Source of the DNA: Saccharothrix algeriensis | GTDB taxonomy: Bacteria; Actinomycetota; Actinomycetes; Mycobacteriales; Pseudonocardiaceae | NCBI RefSeq assembly: GCF_016907655.1 | Contig: NZ_JAFBCL010000001.1 | Location: forward strand, 6,358,001 to 6,422,000 | Length of the DNA stretch: 64,000 nucleotides | Direction of reading: 5' to 3' | Shown: positions 1-8,341 of the stretch, in pieces | How the letters are laid out: every line of letters begins with the position of its first letter | Numbering within the stretch: position 1 is the first letter of the stretch | The notes under the pieces: model-generated | The model's input: only the letters and a program-made list of their open reading frames with translations | Database searches by the model: none | Told to the model about the DNA's origin: nothing | Position numbers and translations under genes: made by a program

Positions 1-396
1 ACCGATGCGGTGCAGCACCAGCGACATCCCGGCCGGGGTGTAGCGCACCGCGAACAACCGCGCGACCAGCTCCGCGACCCTGGCCAGGGTCCAGCGTCGA
101 TCCTCGGTGTACCCGTGGGCGGCCGGCCCCTGCTCCAGGGCCTGGACCAGCCGGTCGAGCCGGGCCCGGTCCAGACGGCAGTCCGGCCCGCCCGGCCCCC
201 TGGAGCGCAGGGCCTGCCGGCCCCCGGCACGCCACAAACGCCGCCAGGCATAGGCGGACTTGGTCGACACCCGCAGACCACGAGCGACCTCGCAGGCGCC
301 CACACCACGCTCGAACCAGTCGGCGGCCTGCATCCGCACCGCCTCACGTCGGGCCCGTTCCCGTCCGGTCAGGCCACCACCATCGGGATAGCGCAT
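1..396 (-). CDS. IS630-type transposase, N-terminal part (cut by window edge)
   Basis: The reverse strand reads open from an ATG at 396 to the window edge, giving 132 residues with no stop. The product is Arg-rich and carries a helix-turn-helix with the pattern RREAVRMQAADWFERGVG, VARGLRVSTKSAYAWRRLW, then a second winged-helix segment ending near VRYTPAGMSLVLHRIG. That arrangement is typical of the DNA-binding half of IS630-family transposases, which recognise the element ends before a DDE catalytic domain. The DDE domain would lie outside the window. No convincing terminal inverted repeat was found between 397 and 544, so the element boundary is not set. It could be an intact insertion sequence or a relic. 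Confidence 0.72.
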   Translation of the reverse strand, partial: MRYPDGGGLTGRERARREAVRMQAADWFERGVGACEVARGLRVSTKSAYAWRRLWRAGGRQALRSRGPGGPDCRLDRARLDRLVQALEQGPAAHGYTEDRRWTLARVAELVARLFAVRYTPAGMSLVLHRIG

Positions 397-544
397 ACCC
401 CACGGGTACCCCCGGGACAGCCCCACCCACCGACACAAGCCACCACAGACCCCAACAATTGAAGATCAGTACGGGGAGAACACGAAGCAACCGGTCTGCA
501 CGGGGCGTGCGGAAAAGCCGAGAACTGCAAGCCGCGAGCAGGTG

Positions 545-2317
545 CTAATTGGTGTGCTCGAACTCGGGCACGTCGAGGGTGGCGGCCATCAGGTCCTGCG
601 TGTAGGGGTGGGAGGGGGCCGTGAGCACGGAGTCGGTGGGGCCCGACTCGACGACCCGTCCCCGGTTCAGCACGACCACGCTGTCCGCGATGCTGCGCAC
701 CACCGCCAGGTCGTGGGTCACGAAGATCATCGACAACCCGTCCCCCGACAACGAGCGCAGCAGTTCCACCACGGCCGCCTGCACCGACACGTCCAGGGCG
801 GAAGTCACCTCGTCGCAGATGAGGAGCTTCGGCTCGCACACGAGGGCGCGTGCGATGGCGACGCGTTGGCGCTGCCCACCGGACAGCTCGGCCGGGTAGC
901 GGTCGGCGAGGCGTGGTGGGATCTCCACGCGTTCGAGCGCTTCCCGGACCCGTTGCCGGCCCTCGCGCGCGCTGACCCCGAAGTAGTGCCGCAGCGGCAC
1001 GAGGAGGCTGCCCTCCACGCTGCGGTGCGGGTTGAGCGAGCCGTAGGGGTTCTGGAAGACGTACTGCACCTCGCGGCGGGTTTCCTTGCTGCGCTTGCCG
1101 GCGGCGGCGGGGATCGGGCGGCCCTCGAAGGTCAGCGTGCCCCGCTGCTCCTCGTGCAGCCCCACGAGGCAGCGCGACATCGTGGTCTTGCCGCTGCCGG
1201 ATTCGCCGACGAGCGCCAGGCACTCGCCGCGTGCCAGGTCGAAGGACACGTCGAACAGGATCTGCCTGCCGCCGTAGCCGGCGTTCAGCCCGGAGACCGA
1301 GAACACGCCCCGCGCGTCCCCGGGAGCGACGCGCTTGTCGTGGGGGAGCGGCAGGACCCGTGGTGAGCGCACCACCTCGTCCACGCGCAGGCACCGCGCC
1401 AGCGTCCCGGACGGCCCGGGGACGAGTCCGGGGCGGGTTCCCCGGCACTCGGCCACGGCGTGACCGCACCGCGGCGCGAAGACGCACCCCCGGTGGTCCT
1501 CCCCGACACCGGGGGCGCGGCCGGGGATGGGGACCAGGCGGTGCCGGTGGGTCGCGGACGGCACGGCGGCCAGCAGGGCGCGGGTGTAGGGGTGGGCGGC
1601 GCGGGTGAGCACGTCGCGGTCGGTGCCGCTCTCCACGACCTCGCCGCCGTACATGACGGTGACGTGGTCGGCGACCTCGGCGACCACGGCGAGGTCGTGG
1701 GAGACGTGGATCGCGGCCATGTCGTGCTCGCGGCACAGCTCGCGCACCACCTCCAGCACGCGGGCCCGGGTGGAGACGTCGAGACCGGTCGTCGGCTCGT
1801 CCAGCACGATCAGCCGCGGCCCGGCCGCGACCGCCATCGCTATGGCGACGCGCTGCTGCTGGCCACCGGAGAGCTGCCGGGGGCGGCGCTTGAGGAACGC
1901 GTCGTCGCTCGGCAGCCCGACGTCGTCCAGCAGCCGCCGGACGCGCACGAGCGCCTCGCGCCGGGGCGCGCGCAGCCCCTCGGTCAGCTGTGTCGCCAAC
2001 GCCAGGCTCGGGTTCAGCGCGGTCGCCGGGTCCTGCGGGACGTAGGCGACCCTGCTGCCCCGCGCGCGGCGCAGCTGCGCCTCCGGCAGGGCGAGCAGGT
2101 CGACGCCGTCGACGACCACCCGGCCGCCGGTGATCGTCGCGCCCTTGCGCGCGAACCCCAGCAGGGCCAGCGCGAGGGTGCTCTTGCCCGAGCCCGACTC
2201 GCCGACCACGCCCATGACCTCGCCCCGGCCGAGCCGGAAACCGACGTCCCGGACGATGGCGCTCCCCGTGGCGTCCAGCACCACCGTGAGGCCCGAGACC
2301 TCCACCTCCGCCACCAC
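545..2317 (-). CDS. Double ATP-binding subunit of Opp/Dpp-type ABC importer (DppD-DppF fusion)
   Basis: A 590-residue protein with two complete ABC ATPase domains in tandem. Each half has Walker A (GESGSGKST and GESGSGKTT), a signature (LSGGQQQRVAI and LSGGQRQRVAI) and Walker B followed by an H-loop (VSHDL and VTHDL). After the first domain comes the Cys-containing oligopeptide-type C-terminal segment (CVFAPRC...C), typical of DppD/OppD. The protein would energise uptake of peptides, nickel or oligosaccharides through the two permeases just upstream. The GTG start at 2317 has a GGAGG 7 nt before it and sits 1 nt after the preceding permease stop, so the genes are coupled. Fused DppD-DppF ATPases are common in actinomycetes. 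The substrate is unknown. Confidence 0.93.
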   Translation of the reverse strand: MVAEVEVSGLTVVLDATGSAIVRDVGFRLGRGEVMGVVGESGSGKSTLALALLGFARKGATITGGRVVVDGVDLLALPEAQLRRARGSRVAYVPQDPATALNPSLALATQLTEGLRAPRREALVRVRRLLDDVGLPSDDAFLKRRPRQLSGGQQQRVAIAMAVAAGPRLIVLDEPTTGLDVSTRARVLEVVRELCREHDMAAIHVSHDLAVVAEVADHVTVMYGGEVVESGTDRDVLTRAAHPYTRALLAAVPSATHRHRLVPIPGRAPGVGEDHRGCVFAPRCGHAVAECRGTRPGLVPGPSGTLARCLRVDEVVRSPRVLPLPHDKRVAPGDARGVFSVSGLNAGYGGRQILFDVSFDLARGECLALVGESGSGKTTMSRCLVGLHEEQRGTLTFEGRPIPAAAGKRSKETRREVQYVFQNPYGSLNPHRSVEGSLLVPLRHYFGVSAREGRQRVREALERVEIPPRLADRYPAELSGGQRQRVAIARALVCEPKLLICDEVTSALDVSVQAAVVELLRSLSGDGLSMIFVTHDLAVVRSIADSVVVLNRGRVVESGPTDSVLTAPSHPYTQDLMAATLDVPEFEHTN

Positions 2318-2318
2318 G

Positions 2319-3257
2319 TCAGCTCCTCCCCCCGGTGCGGCCCACCGCGCGGGCGACGGACTCGGCGACGAGGTTGCCCCCGAGCGCCATCATCAGGATC
2401 AGCGCGATCGGCGCCAGGACCGGCAGGGGCGCGATCGGCAGGCCGTCCTGGTTCTCGCCGACCATCAGGCCCCAGTCCGCCGCCGGCGGCGCGATGCCGA
2501 ACCCCAGGTAGCTCAGCGAGGAGATCGCCGAGACCGCCCAGACCAGCCGCATCCCGGTCTCCACCATCAGCGGCGAGGTCACGCCGGGCAGGACCTCGCG
2601 GAGCAGGACCCGCCCCGGCGGCAACCCGTTCGCCCGCGCCCACAGCACGTGCTCGCCGCCGACCACCGGCAAGGCGGCTCCGCGCATCACGCGCGAGACG
2701 CCGGGCACGAACGCCACGCCGACGAGCACCGCCGTCAGCAGCGTGCTGCGGCCGAGCACCGACACGAACAGCAGCACGAAGACGATCTCGGGGAAGCTGA
2801 GCAGGACGTCCATGGCGCGCATGAGCACCGCGTCCACCGCGCCACCCCGGTAGGCGGCGGTGAGGCCGACGAGGCAGCCCAGCGACACCCCGAGGGCCGC
2901 GGCGAGCAGCGCCATCCACGTCAGGTGCACGCCGCCGTGGAGCAGGCGGCTCAGGACGTCGCGGCCGAGGACGTCGGTGCCCAGGGGGAACCGCCCGCCC
3001 GGACCGGCCAGCGGCTGCCCGACGATGGCGTCGGGGGCGTGCGGGGCGAGGAAGGGCCCCGCCACGACCAGGAGCCCGACCGCCGCGAGCAGCGCGAGGC
3101 CGAGCCGCGCCTGCCCGGTGCGCAGGGCGCGTCCGAGCACCGTGCGGCCCGCCCTCCCGCCCGCCGGCGCGTCGACCGCGGCCGGTGGCGCGGCGGGGAC
3201 CGGGATCGGCGGCGCGAGGCCGGGTGTCGGGTTCGTCGTCACGGCTTCCTCCCTCAT
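2319..3257 (-). CDS. ABC importer permease, DppC/OppC-type
   Basis: About 312 residues, with one N-terminal and several later hydrophobic helices, matching the BPD_transp_1 inner-membrane permeases of peptide/nickel importers. The N-terminal part has the OppC-type periplasmic motif FPLGTDVLGRDVLSRLLHGG, and the cytoplasmic EAA-like loop is around ARANGLPPGRVLLREVLPG. The ATG at 3257 overlaps the upstream permease stop (ATGA). An in-frame GTG at 3242 has a much stronger Shine-Dalgarno (GGGAGG, 5 nt) and may be the true start, giving 307 residues. It pairs with the DppB-type permease to form the channel. Confidence 0.92.
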   Translation of the reverse strand: MREEAVTTNPTPGLAPPIPVPAAPPAAVDAPAGGRAGRTVLGRALRTGQARLGLALLAAVGLLVVAGPFLAPHAPDAIVGQPLAGPGGRFPLGTDVLGRDVLSRLLHGGVHLTWMALLAAALGVSLGCLVGLTAAYRGGAVDAVLMRAMDVLLSFPEIVFVLLFVSVLGRSTLLTAVLVGVAFVPGVSRVMRGAALPVVGGEHVLWARANGLPPGRVLLREVLPGVTSPLMVETGMRLVWAVSAISSLSYLGFGIAPPAADWGLMVGENQDGLPIAPLPVLAPIALILMMALGGNLVAESVARAVGRTGGRS

Positions 3258-4255
3258 CGTGACCTGCTCATGGCCGCGAAGACGTCCGCGAGGAGGTTGA
3301 ACAGGTAGTAGGTGGTCGCGAGGACCAGGATGCACGCCTGCATCACGGGCAGGTCGTGGGAGTTCACGGCGCTGATCACCGCCGTCCCGAGGCCGGGGTA
3401 GGAGTAGACGTGCTCGACCACGACGACGCCCGTGATGGTGACCGCCGCGACCAGGCCGGCCGCCGGCAGGGCGGCGGCGAGCGCGTTGGGCAGGGCGTGG
3501 CGGAGCAGGACGCGGCGACCGCTGAGCCCCTTCAACCGCGCCGTCTGCACGTACTCGCTGTCCATCGCGTCGATGAACGAGGCGCGGACCAGGCGCCCCA
3601 GGTACATGACGCCCATGAGCGTGAGGGTGGTGACGGGCAGGACCAGTTCCGCCGGGTACCACCAGGGCAGGTCCCCCGGCGGGATGGTGGAGACCCCCGG
3701 GAGCACGTCCAGCACCGACGTGGCGAACAGCGCGATCAGCAGCATCCCCACGACGAAGGCGGGCAGCGCGGTGAACAGCGAGGACACCGCGACGAAGACC
3801 TTGTCCAGCGCGCTGTCGCGGTGGCGGGCGGTGAGGACGCCGAGGAGCACGGCGATCGGGAGGATCAGGGCCATCGAGGTCAGGCCCAGGGCGAACGAGT
3901 TGGCCATCCGCGGCCCGATGATGTCGGCCACCGGTTCGCCGTTCTCCAGCGAGGTGCCCATCTGCCCGGTGAGCACCCCGGTGAGCCAGTTCCAGTACTG
4001 GGCGACCAGCGGCTGGTCCAGCCCCAGCTGCTGCCGGAGGGCCGCCACCTGGTCGGCCGTCGCGTCCTTGCCGAGGACGATCCGCGCCACGTCCCCCGGA
4101 AGCGCCTGCGTCACCAGGAAGAGCAGCACGGAGACCAGGAACAGCACGAGGACGCCCGAGCCGAGCCGGCGGACCGGCCACGGGATCGTCGTGCTGCCCG
4201 GTCCCGGTGGGGAACCGCGGTGGGGTGCGCGTGTCCGCGCCGCCTGTTCAGACAT
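3254..4255 (-). CDS. ABC importer permease, DppB/OppB-type
   Basis: 333 residues. After a basic, proline-rich N-terminus come a first transmembrane segment (about residues 31-50) and the OppB signature region (ALPGDVARIVLGKDATADQV...LGLDQPL), then the usual membrane core and an EAA loop around TARLKGLSGRRVLLRHALPNAL. It forms the membrane channel with the DppC-type partner, with which it overlaps by 4 bp. A short GC hairpin at 4294-4307 separates it from the upstream binding-protein gene, which may lower permease relative to binding-protein mRNA. ATG at 4255 chosen. Confidence 0.93.
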   Translation of the reverse strand: MSEQAARTRAPHRGSPPGPGSTTIPWPVRRLGSGVLVLFLVSVLLFLVTQALPGDVARIVLGKDATADQVAALRQQLGLDQPLVAQYWNWLTGVLTGQMGTSLENGEPVADIIGPRMANSFALGLTSMALILPIAVLLGVLTARHRDSALDKVFVAVSSLFTALPAFVVGMLLIALFATSVLDVLPGVSTIPPGDLPWWYPAELVLPVTTLTLMGVMYLGRLVRASFIDAMDSEYVQTARLKGLSGRRVLLRHALPNALAAALPAAGLVAAVTITGVVVVEHVYSYPGLGTAVISAVNSHDLPVMQACILVLATTYYLFNLLADVFAAMSRSR

Positions 4256-4293
4256 GACAACCTTCGCCGTTCGGGTGCGGTGGGGGCGCCTTC

Positions 4294-4307
4294 CCGGACC
4301 GGTCCGG
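4294..4307. terminator. Intercistronic hairpin between binding protein and permease
   Basis: A 14-bp perfect palindrome (CCGGACC/GGTCCGG) in the 80-bp gap downstream of the binding-protein gene. In importer operons such hairpins often attenuate transcription or protect the binding-protein mRNA. Position and symmetry are seen; the role is inferred. Confidence 0.4.
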
Positions 4308-4335
4308 CGCCCCTCCCGCGGGGGTGGGGTGGGTG

Positions 4336-5892
4336 TCAGCTCCCGACCGTCACGTCGGTCAGGAAGGACAGCGGGCGGCCGTTGACGTCGGGCACCAGCC
4401 CGCGGACGTCGCTGCGGTGGGGCATCAGCACGTTGACGAAGGCGGGCACGATCGTCGCCCCGCTCTCGTGCTCGATGCGGTGCATCCGGTTCATGATCGA
4501 GCACTGCTCCTGCTCGGGCGCCAGGAACAGCTGTTCGGCCAGCCCGACGAAACCGGGGTCGTTCCAGTGCGTGGCGTTGCCGACGCGGTCGGGGAGCAGA
4601 CCCCCGATGACCGTGGGCAGGTAGGGGACCGGGTTGAAGTCGATGAACGCGGGCCACTGGCCCCACTTGGACAGCAGCTCCGGCACCGTGACGACGTCGA
4701 CCTCGACCCGCACGCCCGCCTCGGCGGCGTTCTCGGCGAACACCTGGGCCAGTTCCTGCATCCCGGGCAGCAGCCCGTCGGTCGTGATGGCGAACGACAG
4801 GTCGCTCCGACCCGCCTCGGCGAGGAGCTCCTTCGCCCGCTCGACGTCCTGCTCGCGCTGGGGCAGGTCGGGCGCCGGGCACTGCGGCGTGCCGCCCTCG
4901 TGGTCGTTGGCCACCCGCGCGTACCCGCCGAAGGCGTTGGACACGACCTGCCGGCGGTCGACCAGCAGGCGCAGCGCCTGCCGCACGCGCACGTCGTCGA
5001 AGGGCGCGACCGCCGTGTTGAACCCGATCCGCAGGGTGAAGTCGCCCTTGCTGTCGAGCAGTTCGACGTCGTCCCTGTCCGCGAGCGACTTCGCGATGGT
5101 CGGGGTCGCGCCGGAGGCGATGTCGACCTGGTCGGACAGCAGGGCGTTCGCCTGCGCCTGCTGGCTGGGGTACTCGACGATGTCGACCGCGCCGACCTTC
5201 GGCTTGTCGCCCCAGTAGCCGTCGAAGCGCGCGAGCCCGGACTGCCGCCCGGCGGTGAAGGTCCGGACGGCGAACGGGCCGGTGCCGATCGGGTTGTCCG
5301 GTGCGGAGCCCGCCTTGGTCATGGGGAGCAGGACGTTCGCCCAGACCTCCTTGAACGGGGCGAAGGGCTCGGTCAGTCCTATCCGGACGGTCAGCTCGTC
5401 CACCGCTTCGACCGCGCCCGGGTCGATCTTCTCGATGAGCGCCAGCCCCTGCGCGGCGTGCGCGGGGTCGCGCAGGTAGCCGATGCTCGCCACCACGTCG
5501 GCGGAGGTGAAGGGGCTGCCGTCGGTGAACCGGACGCCGGGTCGGAGCCGGACCGTCCACTGGCTGAAGTCCGCGTTCGGGGTCATGTCCGTGGCCAGGC
5601 GCCACTCCGGCTTCCCGGTGGGGTCGGTGCGGGTGAGGCCCTCGTACAGCAGCGCGCTGCGCAGTTGCTGGGTGGGGCTCTGGTTGCTCGCGTAGGGGTT
5701 CAGGCTCTCGCCGGGGTCGGTGGCGGCGGCGATGCGGAGCGTGCCGCCCCCGCCGGCCCCGGCGCGTTCCGGAGGGGCGCACCCGGCGAGGGCCGCGGCG
5801 GCGAGGGCGGCGCCGGTCGCGACGCCGAGCAGCCTGGCCGGGAAGCGGCCGGCCGGGGCGCCCGGCCCGGGGCGTGGGGGTCTGCGCAACAC
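4336..5892 (-). CDS. Substrate-binding lipoprotein of the Opp/Dpp importer (SBP family 5)
   Basis: 518 residues from a GTG at 5892, preceded by GGAG at 8 nt. The N-terminus is a lipoprotein signal: basic residues, a hydrophobic stretch and the lipobox LAGC, then a Gly-rich linker. The mature part matches SBP_bac_5: TLRIAAATDPGESLNPY, then YEGLTRTDPTGKPEWRLATD, VRLRPGVRFTDGSPFTSADVV and RIGFNTAVAPFDDVRVRQAL. It captures the substrate outside the membrane and delivers it to the downstream permeases. The gene is first in a leftward operon and has a TCTAA-N4-TTAGA dyad 38 bp upstream of its start. An in-frame ATG at 5982 would add a non-signal-like leader and is less likely. Confidence 0.93.
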   Translation of the reverse strand: MLRRPPRPGPGAPAGRFPARLLGVATGAALAAAALAGCAPPERAGAGGGGTLRIAAATDPGESLNPYASNQSPTQQLRSALLYEGLTRTDPTGKPEWRLATDMTPNADFSQWTVRLRPGVRFTDGSPFTSADVVASIGYLRDPAHAAQGLALIEKIDPGAVEAVDELTVRIGLTEPFAPFKEVWANVLLPMTKAGSAPDNPIGTGPFAVRTFTAGRQSGLARFDGYWGDKPKVGAVDIVEYPSQQAQANALLSDQVDIASGATPTIAKSLADRDDVELLDSKGDFTLRIGFNTAVAPFDDVRVRQALRLLVDRRQVVSNAFGGYARVANDHEGGTPQCPAPDLPQREQDVERAKELLAEAGRSDLSFAITTDGLLPGMQELAQVFAENAAEAGVRVEVDVVTVPELLSKWGQWPAFIDFNPVPYLPTVIGGLLPDRVGNATHWNDPGFVGLAEQLFLAPEQEQCSIMNRMHRIEHESGATIVPAFVNVLMPHRSDVRGLVPDVNGRPLSFLTDVTVGS

Positions 5893-5929
5893 TGGGCGAC
5901 TCCAGTTCCAAGTGGACGGTAGGCAGAGT

Positions 5930-5943
5930 TCTAAGCCTTTAGA
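5930..5943. promoter_or_regulatory. Candidate LacI-family operator 1
   Basis: The sequence TCTAAGCCTTTAGA is a dyad with arms TCTAA/TTAGA and a 4-nt spacer, 38 bp upstream of the binding-protein start. It matches the second dyad at 6030-6043; the two centres are exactly 100 bp apart. Its central dinucleotide is CC rather than the CG usual for LacI-family sites, so it may be the weaker site. Confidence 0.6.
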
Positions 5944-6029
5944 TCGGCTTCCCCGTGGCCGATCCCGGATGAACTTCGCCACAGAGTACGACGAGGTTCA
6001 GTCCTGCGGAAGGGGGTCGCGCAGACCTT

Positions 6030-6043
6030 TCTAAGCGATTAGA
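6030..6043. promoter_or_regulatory. Candidate LacI-family operator 2
   Basis: TCTAAGCGATTAGA, extending to a 16-bp dyad TTCTAAGCGATTAGAA (6029-6044) with a central CG, as is typical of LacI-family operators. It lies 57 bp upstream of the cupin gene. The LacI-family gene next door is the obvious candidate regulator; binding is inferred. Confidence 0.65.
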
Positions 6044-6099
6044 ACGCTGCTAGCCTCGGCCCGACCGCCCAGGGGGCACCACGTGGAGGAAGAGGGACG

Positions 6100-6564
6100 A
6101 TGACCAGTCCGTACGAGCACCTGTTCGTGAGGAAGATGCCCAACTGCATCGAAGACCTCGTCAACGAAGGAGCCGCCGCCGGCGTCGTCGAGCCCGACAA
6201 CGTCGGCCCGGCGCTCGCCCTCATGCGCTCGCAGGAGGTGCCCGAGAGCAAGATCCACCTGACCTACACGTGGATCGGCGAGTGCGACGAGCCCGTGCAG
6301 TGGGTGAAGGAGCACGAGCACGACTACGACGAAGTCCTGATCTGGCACGGCAACGACCCCGCCGACCCCGACGACCTCGGGGCGGAGATCTACCTCGACA
6401 TCGAGGGCGTCCGCCACACGATCACGACCAGCGGCTCGGTCTACCTCCCCGCGGGCGTCCGCCACTGCCCGCTGGGCTTCACCCGCGTCGACCGGCCGTT
6501 CCGCTTCAGCGCCCTGTCGTTGAGCCCCAACTACGGGTCGGACGAGCACACGCCCAAGCCGTAG
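6100..6564 (+). CDS. Cupin-fold protein of unknown function
   Basis: 154 residues with both cupin metal-binding motifs. Motif 1 is HEHDYDE (H-x-H-x3-E) near residues 71-77, and motif 2 is GSVYLPAGVRH (G-x4-P-x-G-x2-H) near residue 120. The protein is a single small beta-barrel likely to bind a divalent metal. It is divergent from the importer operon, shares the promoter region holding two LacI-like dyads, and converges on the LacI-family gene, so it probably acts on the imported substrate or a product of it. The ATG has an AGAGGGA ribosome site. I do not recognise a specific enzyme; isomerase or dioxygenase are possible. Confidence 0.8.
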   Translation: MTSPYEHLFVRKMPNCIEDLVNEGAAAGVVEPDNVGPALALMRSQEVPESKIHLTYTWIGECDEPVQWVKEHEHDYDEVLIWHGNDPADPDDLGAEIYLDIEGVRHTITTSGSVYLPAGVRHCPLGFTRVDRPFRFSALSLSPNYGSDEHTPKP

Positions 6565-6583
6565 GGCGCGCCGAGGGGCGCCG

Positions 6584-6611
6584 ACCCCGCCGCGTGCTCA
6601 CGCGGCGGGGT
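6584..6611. terminator. Bidirectional hairpin terminator
   Basis: A perfect 13-bp stem (ACCCCGCCGCGTG and its complement) lies between the convergent cupin and LacI-family genes. There is no T-tract, as is common in actinomycetes. Confidence 0.7.
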
Positions 6612-6658
6612 GCGCGGCCTGAAGCCCCGGCGGCACAAGGCTTTCCGGTGCGGACCCG

Positions 6659-7696
6659 TCACCCGTCCGGCTGTGCGGCGGCGTGCTCGCACCCGCACGT
6701 CACGCCGATGCTGAGCGTGCCGTCCAGGACCACCGACGCGCCCGGCGCCCCGCCCGCGTAGAAGGTCTCGTCCAGGGCGTCGAAGGCGCGGACCGCCAGC
6801 TCGTCGAGCGGGAGGCGGACGGTGGTGAGCGGGAAGCCGCCCAGCCGCGCCTCGCGGATGCCGTCGAAACCCACGACCGCGAGGTCGTCGGGCACGCGCA
6901 GCCCCAGGTTCGTCGCCGTGCGGATCGTCACCAGCGCCTGCTCGTCGGTCGTGGCGTAGATCGCCCGCGGCCGGTCGGCGCCCTCCAGCACCTGCCGCAC
7001 CGCCCGCTCCGCCTCGACCCGGTCGAAGGAGGACCGGACGAGCCTGCCCCGCGTGGGCAGGCCCGCGTCCTCCATCGCCCGGCGCCAGCCGCCCTCCCGG
7101 CCCACCGCCGGCCCCGCCTCGATCTCCCCGGCCAGGCAGACGACGTCCCGGTAGCCGTGCTCCAGCAGGTGCTCCACGACCAGGCGCGCGCCCTGGAAGT
7201 CGTTGAAGGTCACGCTCGGCGAGGTGGCGTCGGGGGCGGCCCACTGCACGTAGACGCGCGGGGTCTCGTCCTCCTGCCGCGGCTGCTCCCCGGTCGTCAC
7301 GAAGATCCCGCGTGGACGCAGCTCGGAGAACGCCTCGCCGTAGTCGGCCCCCAGCGACGGGCGGTAGCCGGTGTTGCCCAGCAGCGTCAGCAGGCCCCGG
7401 CGACGCCCCTCCGCCTCGACGCAGCGCGACAGCTCGCCGAAGAAGGCGTTCGCGGTGTCGGGCACCAGCAGGCCGATGAGGTTGGAGCGGCCACCGCTCA
7501 GCGCGCCGGCGAGGGGGTTGCGCCGGTAGCCGAGCATCCGGATCGCTTCCTCGACCTTGACCCGCGTCTTGTCCGACACCGGCCGGGGCCCGCCGTTGAG
7601 CACGTAGCTGACGACCGCCGTCGAAGTCCCCGCGAGGCGCCCGACGTCCTGGAGGGTGGGCTTGCGCGCGGGACGCGCCGGACTCCTGCCTCCCAC
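6659..7696 (-). CDS. LacI-family transcriptional regulator
   Basis: 345 residues from a GTG at 7696 with GGGAG 7 nt upstream. The N-terminal HTH reads PTLQDVGRLAGTSTAVVSYVLNG, followed by the hinge region (RVKVEEAIRMLGYRRNPLA) and a periplasmic-binding-protein-like sensor (IGLLVPDTANAFFGELSRCVE, YATTDEQALVTIRTA, DLAVVGFDGIREARL). It most likely represses the neighbouring importer operon and cupin gene and is released by the imported compound. Two identical-arm dyads in the divergent promoter support this. LacI control hints at a sugar or sugar-like substrate even though the importer is Opp/Dpp-type. An alternative GTG lies at 7714. Confidence 0.93.
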   Translation of the reverse strand: MGGRSPARPARKPTLQDVGRLAGTSTAVVSYVLNGGPRPVSDKTRVKVEEAIRMLGYRRNPLAGALSGGRSNLIGLLVPDTANAFFGELSRCVEAEGRRRGLLTLLGNTGYRPSLGADYGEAFSELRPRGIFVTTGEQPRQEDETPRVYVQWAAPDATSPSVTFNDFQGARLVVEHLLEHGYRDVVCLAGEIEAGPAVGREGGWRRAMEDAGLPTRGRLVRSSFDRVEAERAVRQVLEGADRPRAIYATTDEQALVTIRTATNLGLRVPDDLAVVGFDGIREARLGGFPLTTVRLPLDELAVRAFDALDETFYAGGAPGASVVLDGTLSIGVTCGCEHAAAQPDG

Positions 7697-8341
7697 GCTC
7701 CTGCTCCCTGTCACTCCCGTAGCGGCCCGTGAGCCCCGGGCGCCGTCCGCGCCGCCGCCGGTGACGTGGTCGCGCTTCCACTCTAGAGCACACCGGGTGG
7801 CGCGTGCGGGCCGGAACGGCCGACGCGCAAGGGATGCGGCGCCGGGCGGTCCGGCCGTCCACAGCGGGCGCGAGCCGGGCGGCGCCGGGTGTCCGGCCAG
7901 GACGGCGCGCCGCGGGCGACCCCGGTCGCCCACCGGGGCCACCGGCTCGCCTCGGCGGCCGGGGGACGCGAGTCCGCCGCGGCTCTCGCGAGCACCCGCC
8001 GCGCCGCCACCGGCGCCCGGAGCCGGGAGGGCGCCGCGTCGGCGCTCGGGGCACGCGCGCCGTGGCGCGGATGTCGTTTCCGCGCCTTTCGGAAAACCGC
8101 GCGGCAGGCGTATTCGGGCGGCGCTCCACCGCGCCGGCGCGGAAGTCCCCGGCACGGTCCGGCCGAGGCGGTGCGGCTGTGTCGAGCGGAATCGGGGAAC
8201 CGGTGTTTTGCCTGTTCACCGGCCGGCGCGCCGGTTGCGCGACATCTCCCGCCCGGTTGGCCGATTTCCGGCACACCGCTTCGGCGGACCTGGCGGGTGC
8301 GGCGGCGCTCCGGGCCGCGTCGGGCCCGGAGCGCCGCGGGT
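7697..8341. other. 645-bp stretch without a convincing gene
   Basis: It contains the presumed promoter of the LacI-family gene at its left end, including an 8-bp CTCTAGAG palindrome near 7784, and the terminator of the next gene at 8302-8337. The long open frames here are Arg/Pro/Ala-rich and resemble no protein family. Confidence 0.5.
8302..8337 (-). terminator. Strong hairpin after the small secreted protein gene
   Basis: Perfect 14-bp stem (8302-8315 with 8324-8337, 15 bp if 8316-8323 is included), 4 bp past the stop of the leftward gene. No T-tract. Confidence 0.7.

Noticed and set aside
10..462. Rightward open frame of 150 residues at the window start
   Set aside because: Pro/Gly/Gln-rich with no family resemblance; the opposite strand encodes a clear IS630-type DNA-binding domain over the same bases.
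7780..7795. CTCTAGAG palindrome upstream of the LacI-family gene as a third operator
   Set aside because: It does not share the TCTAA-N4-TTAGA arrangement of the two paired dyads and is only 8 bp.
7783..8274. 163-residue leftward frame between the LacI-type and small secreted genes
   Set aside because: Arg/Pro/Ala-rich composition typical of an antisense or spacer frame in GC-rich DNA, with no ribosome site or family motif.
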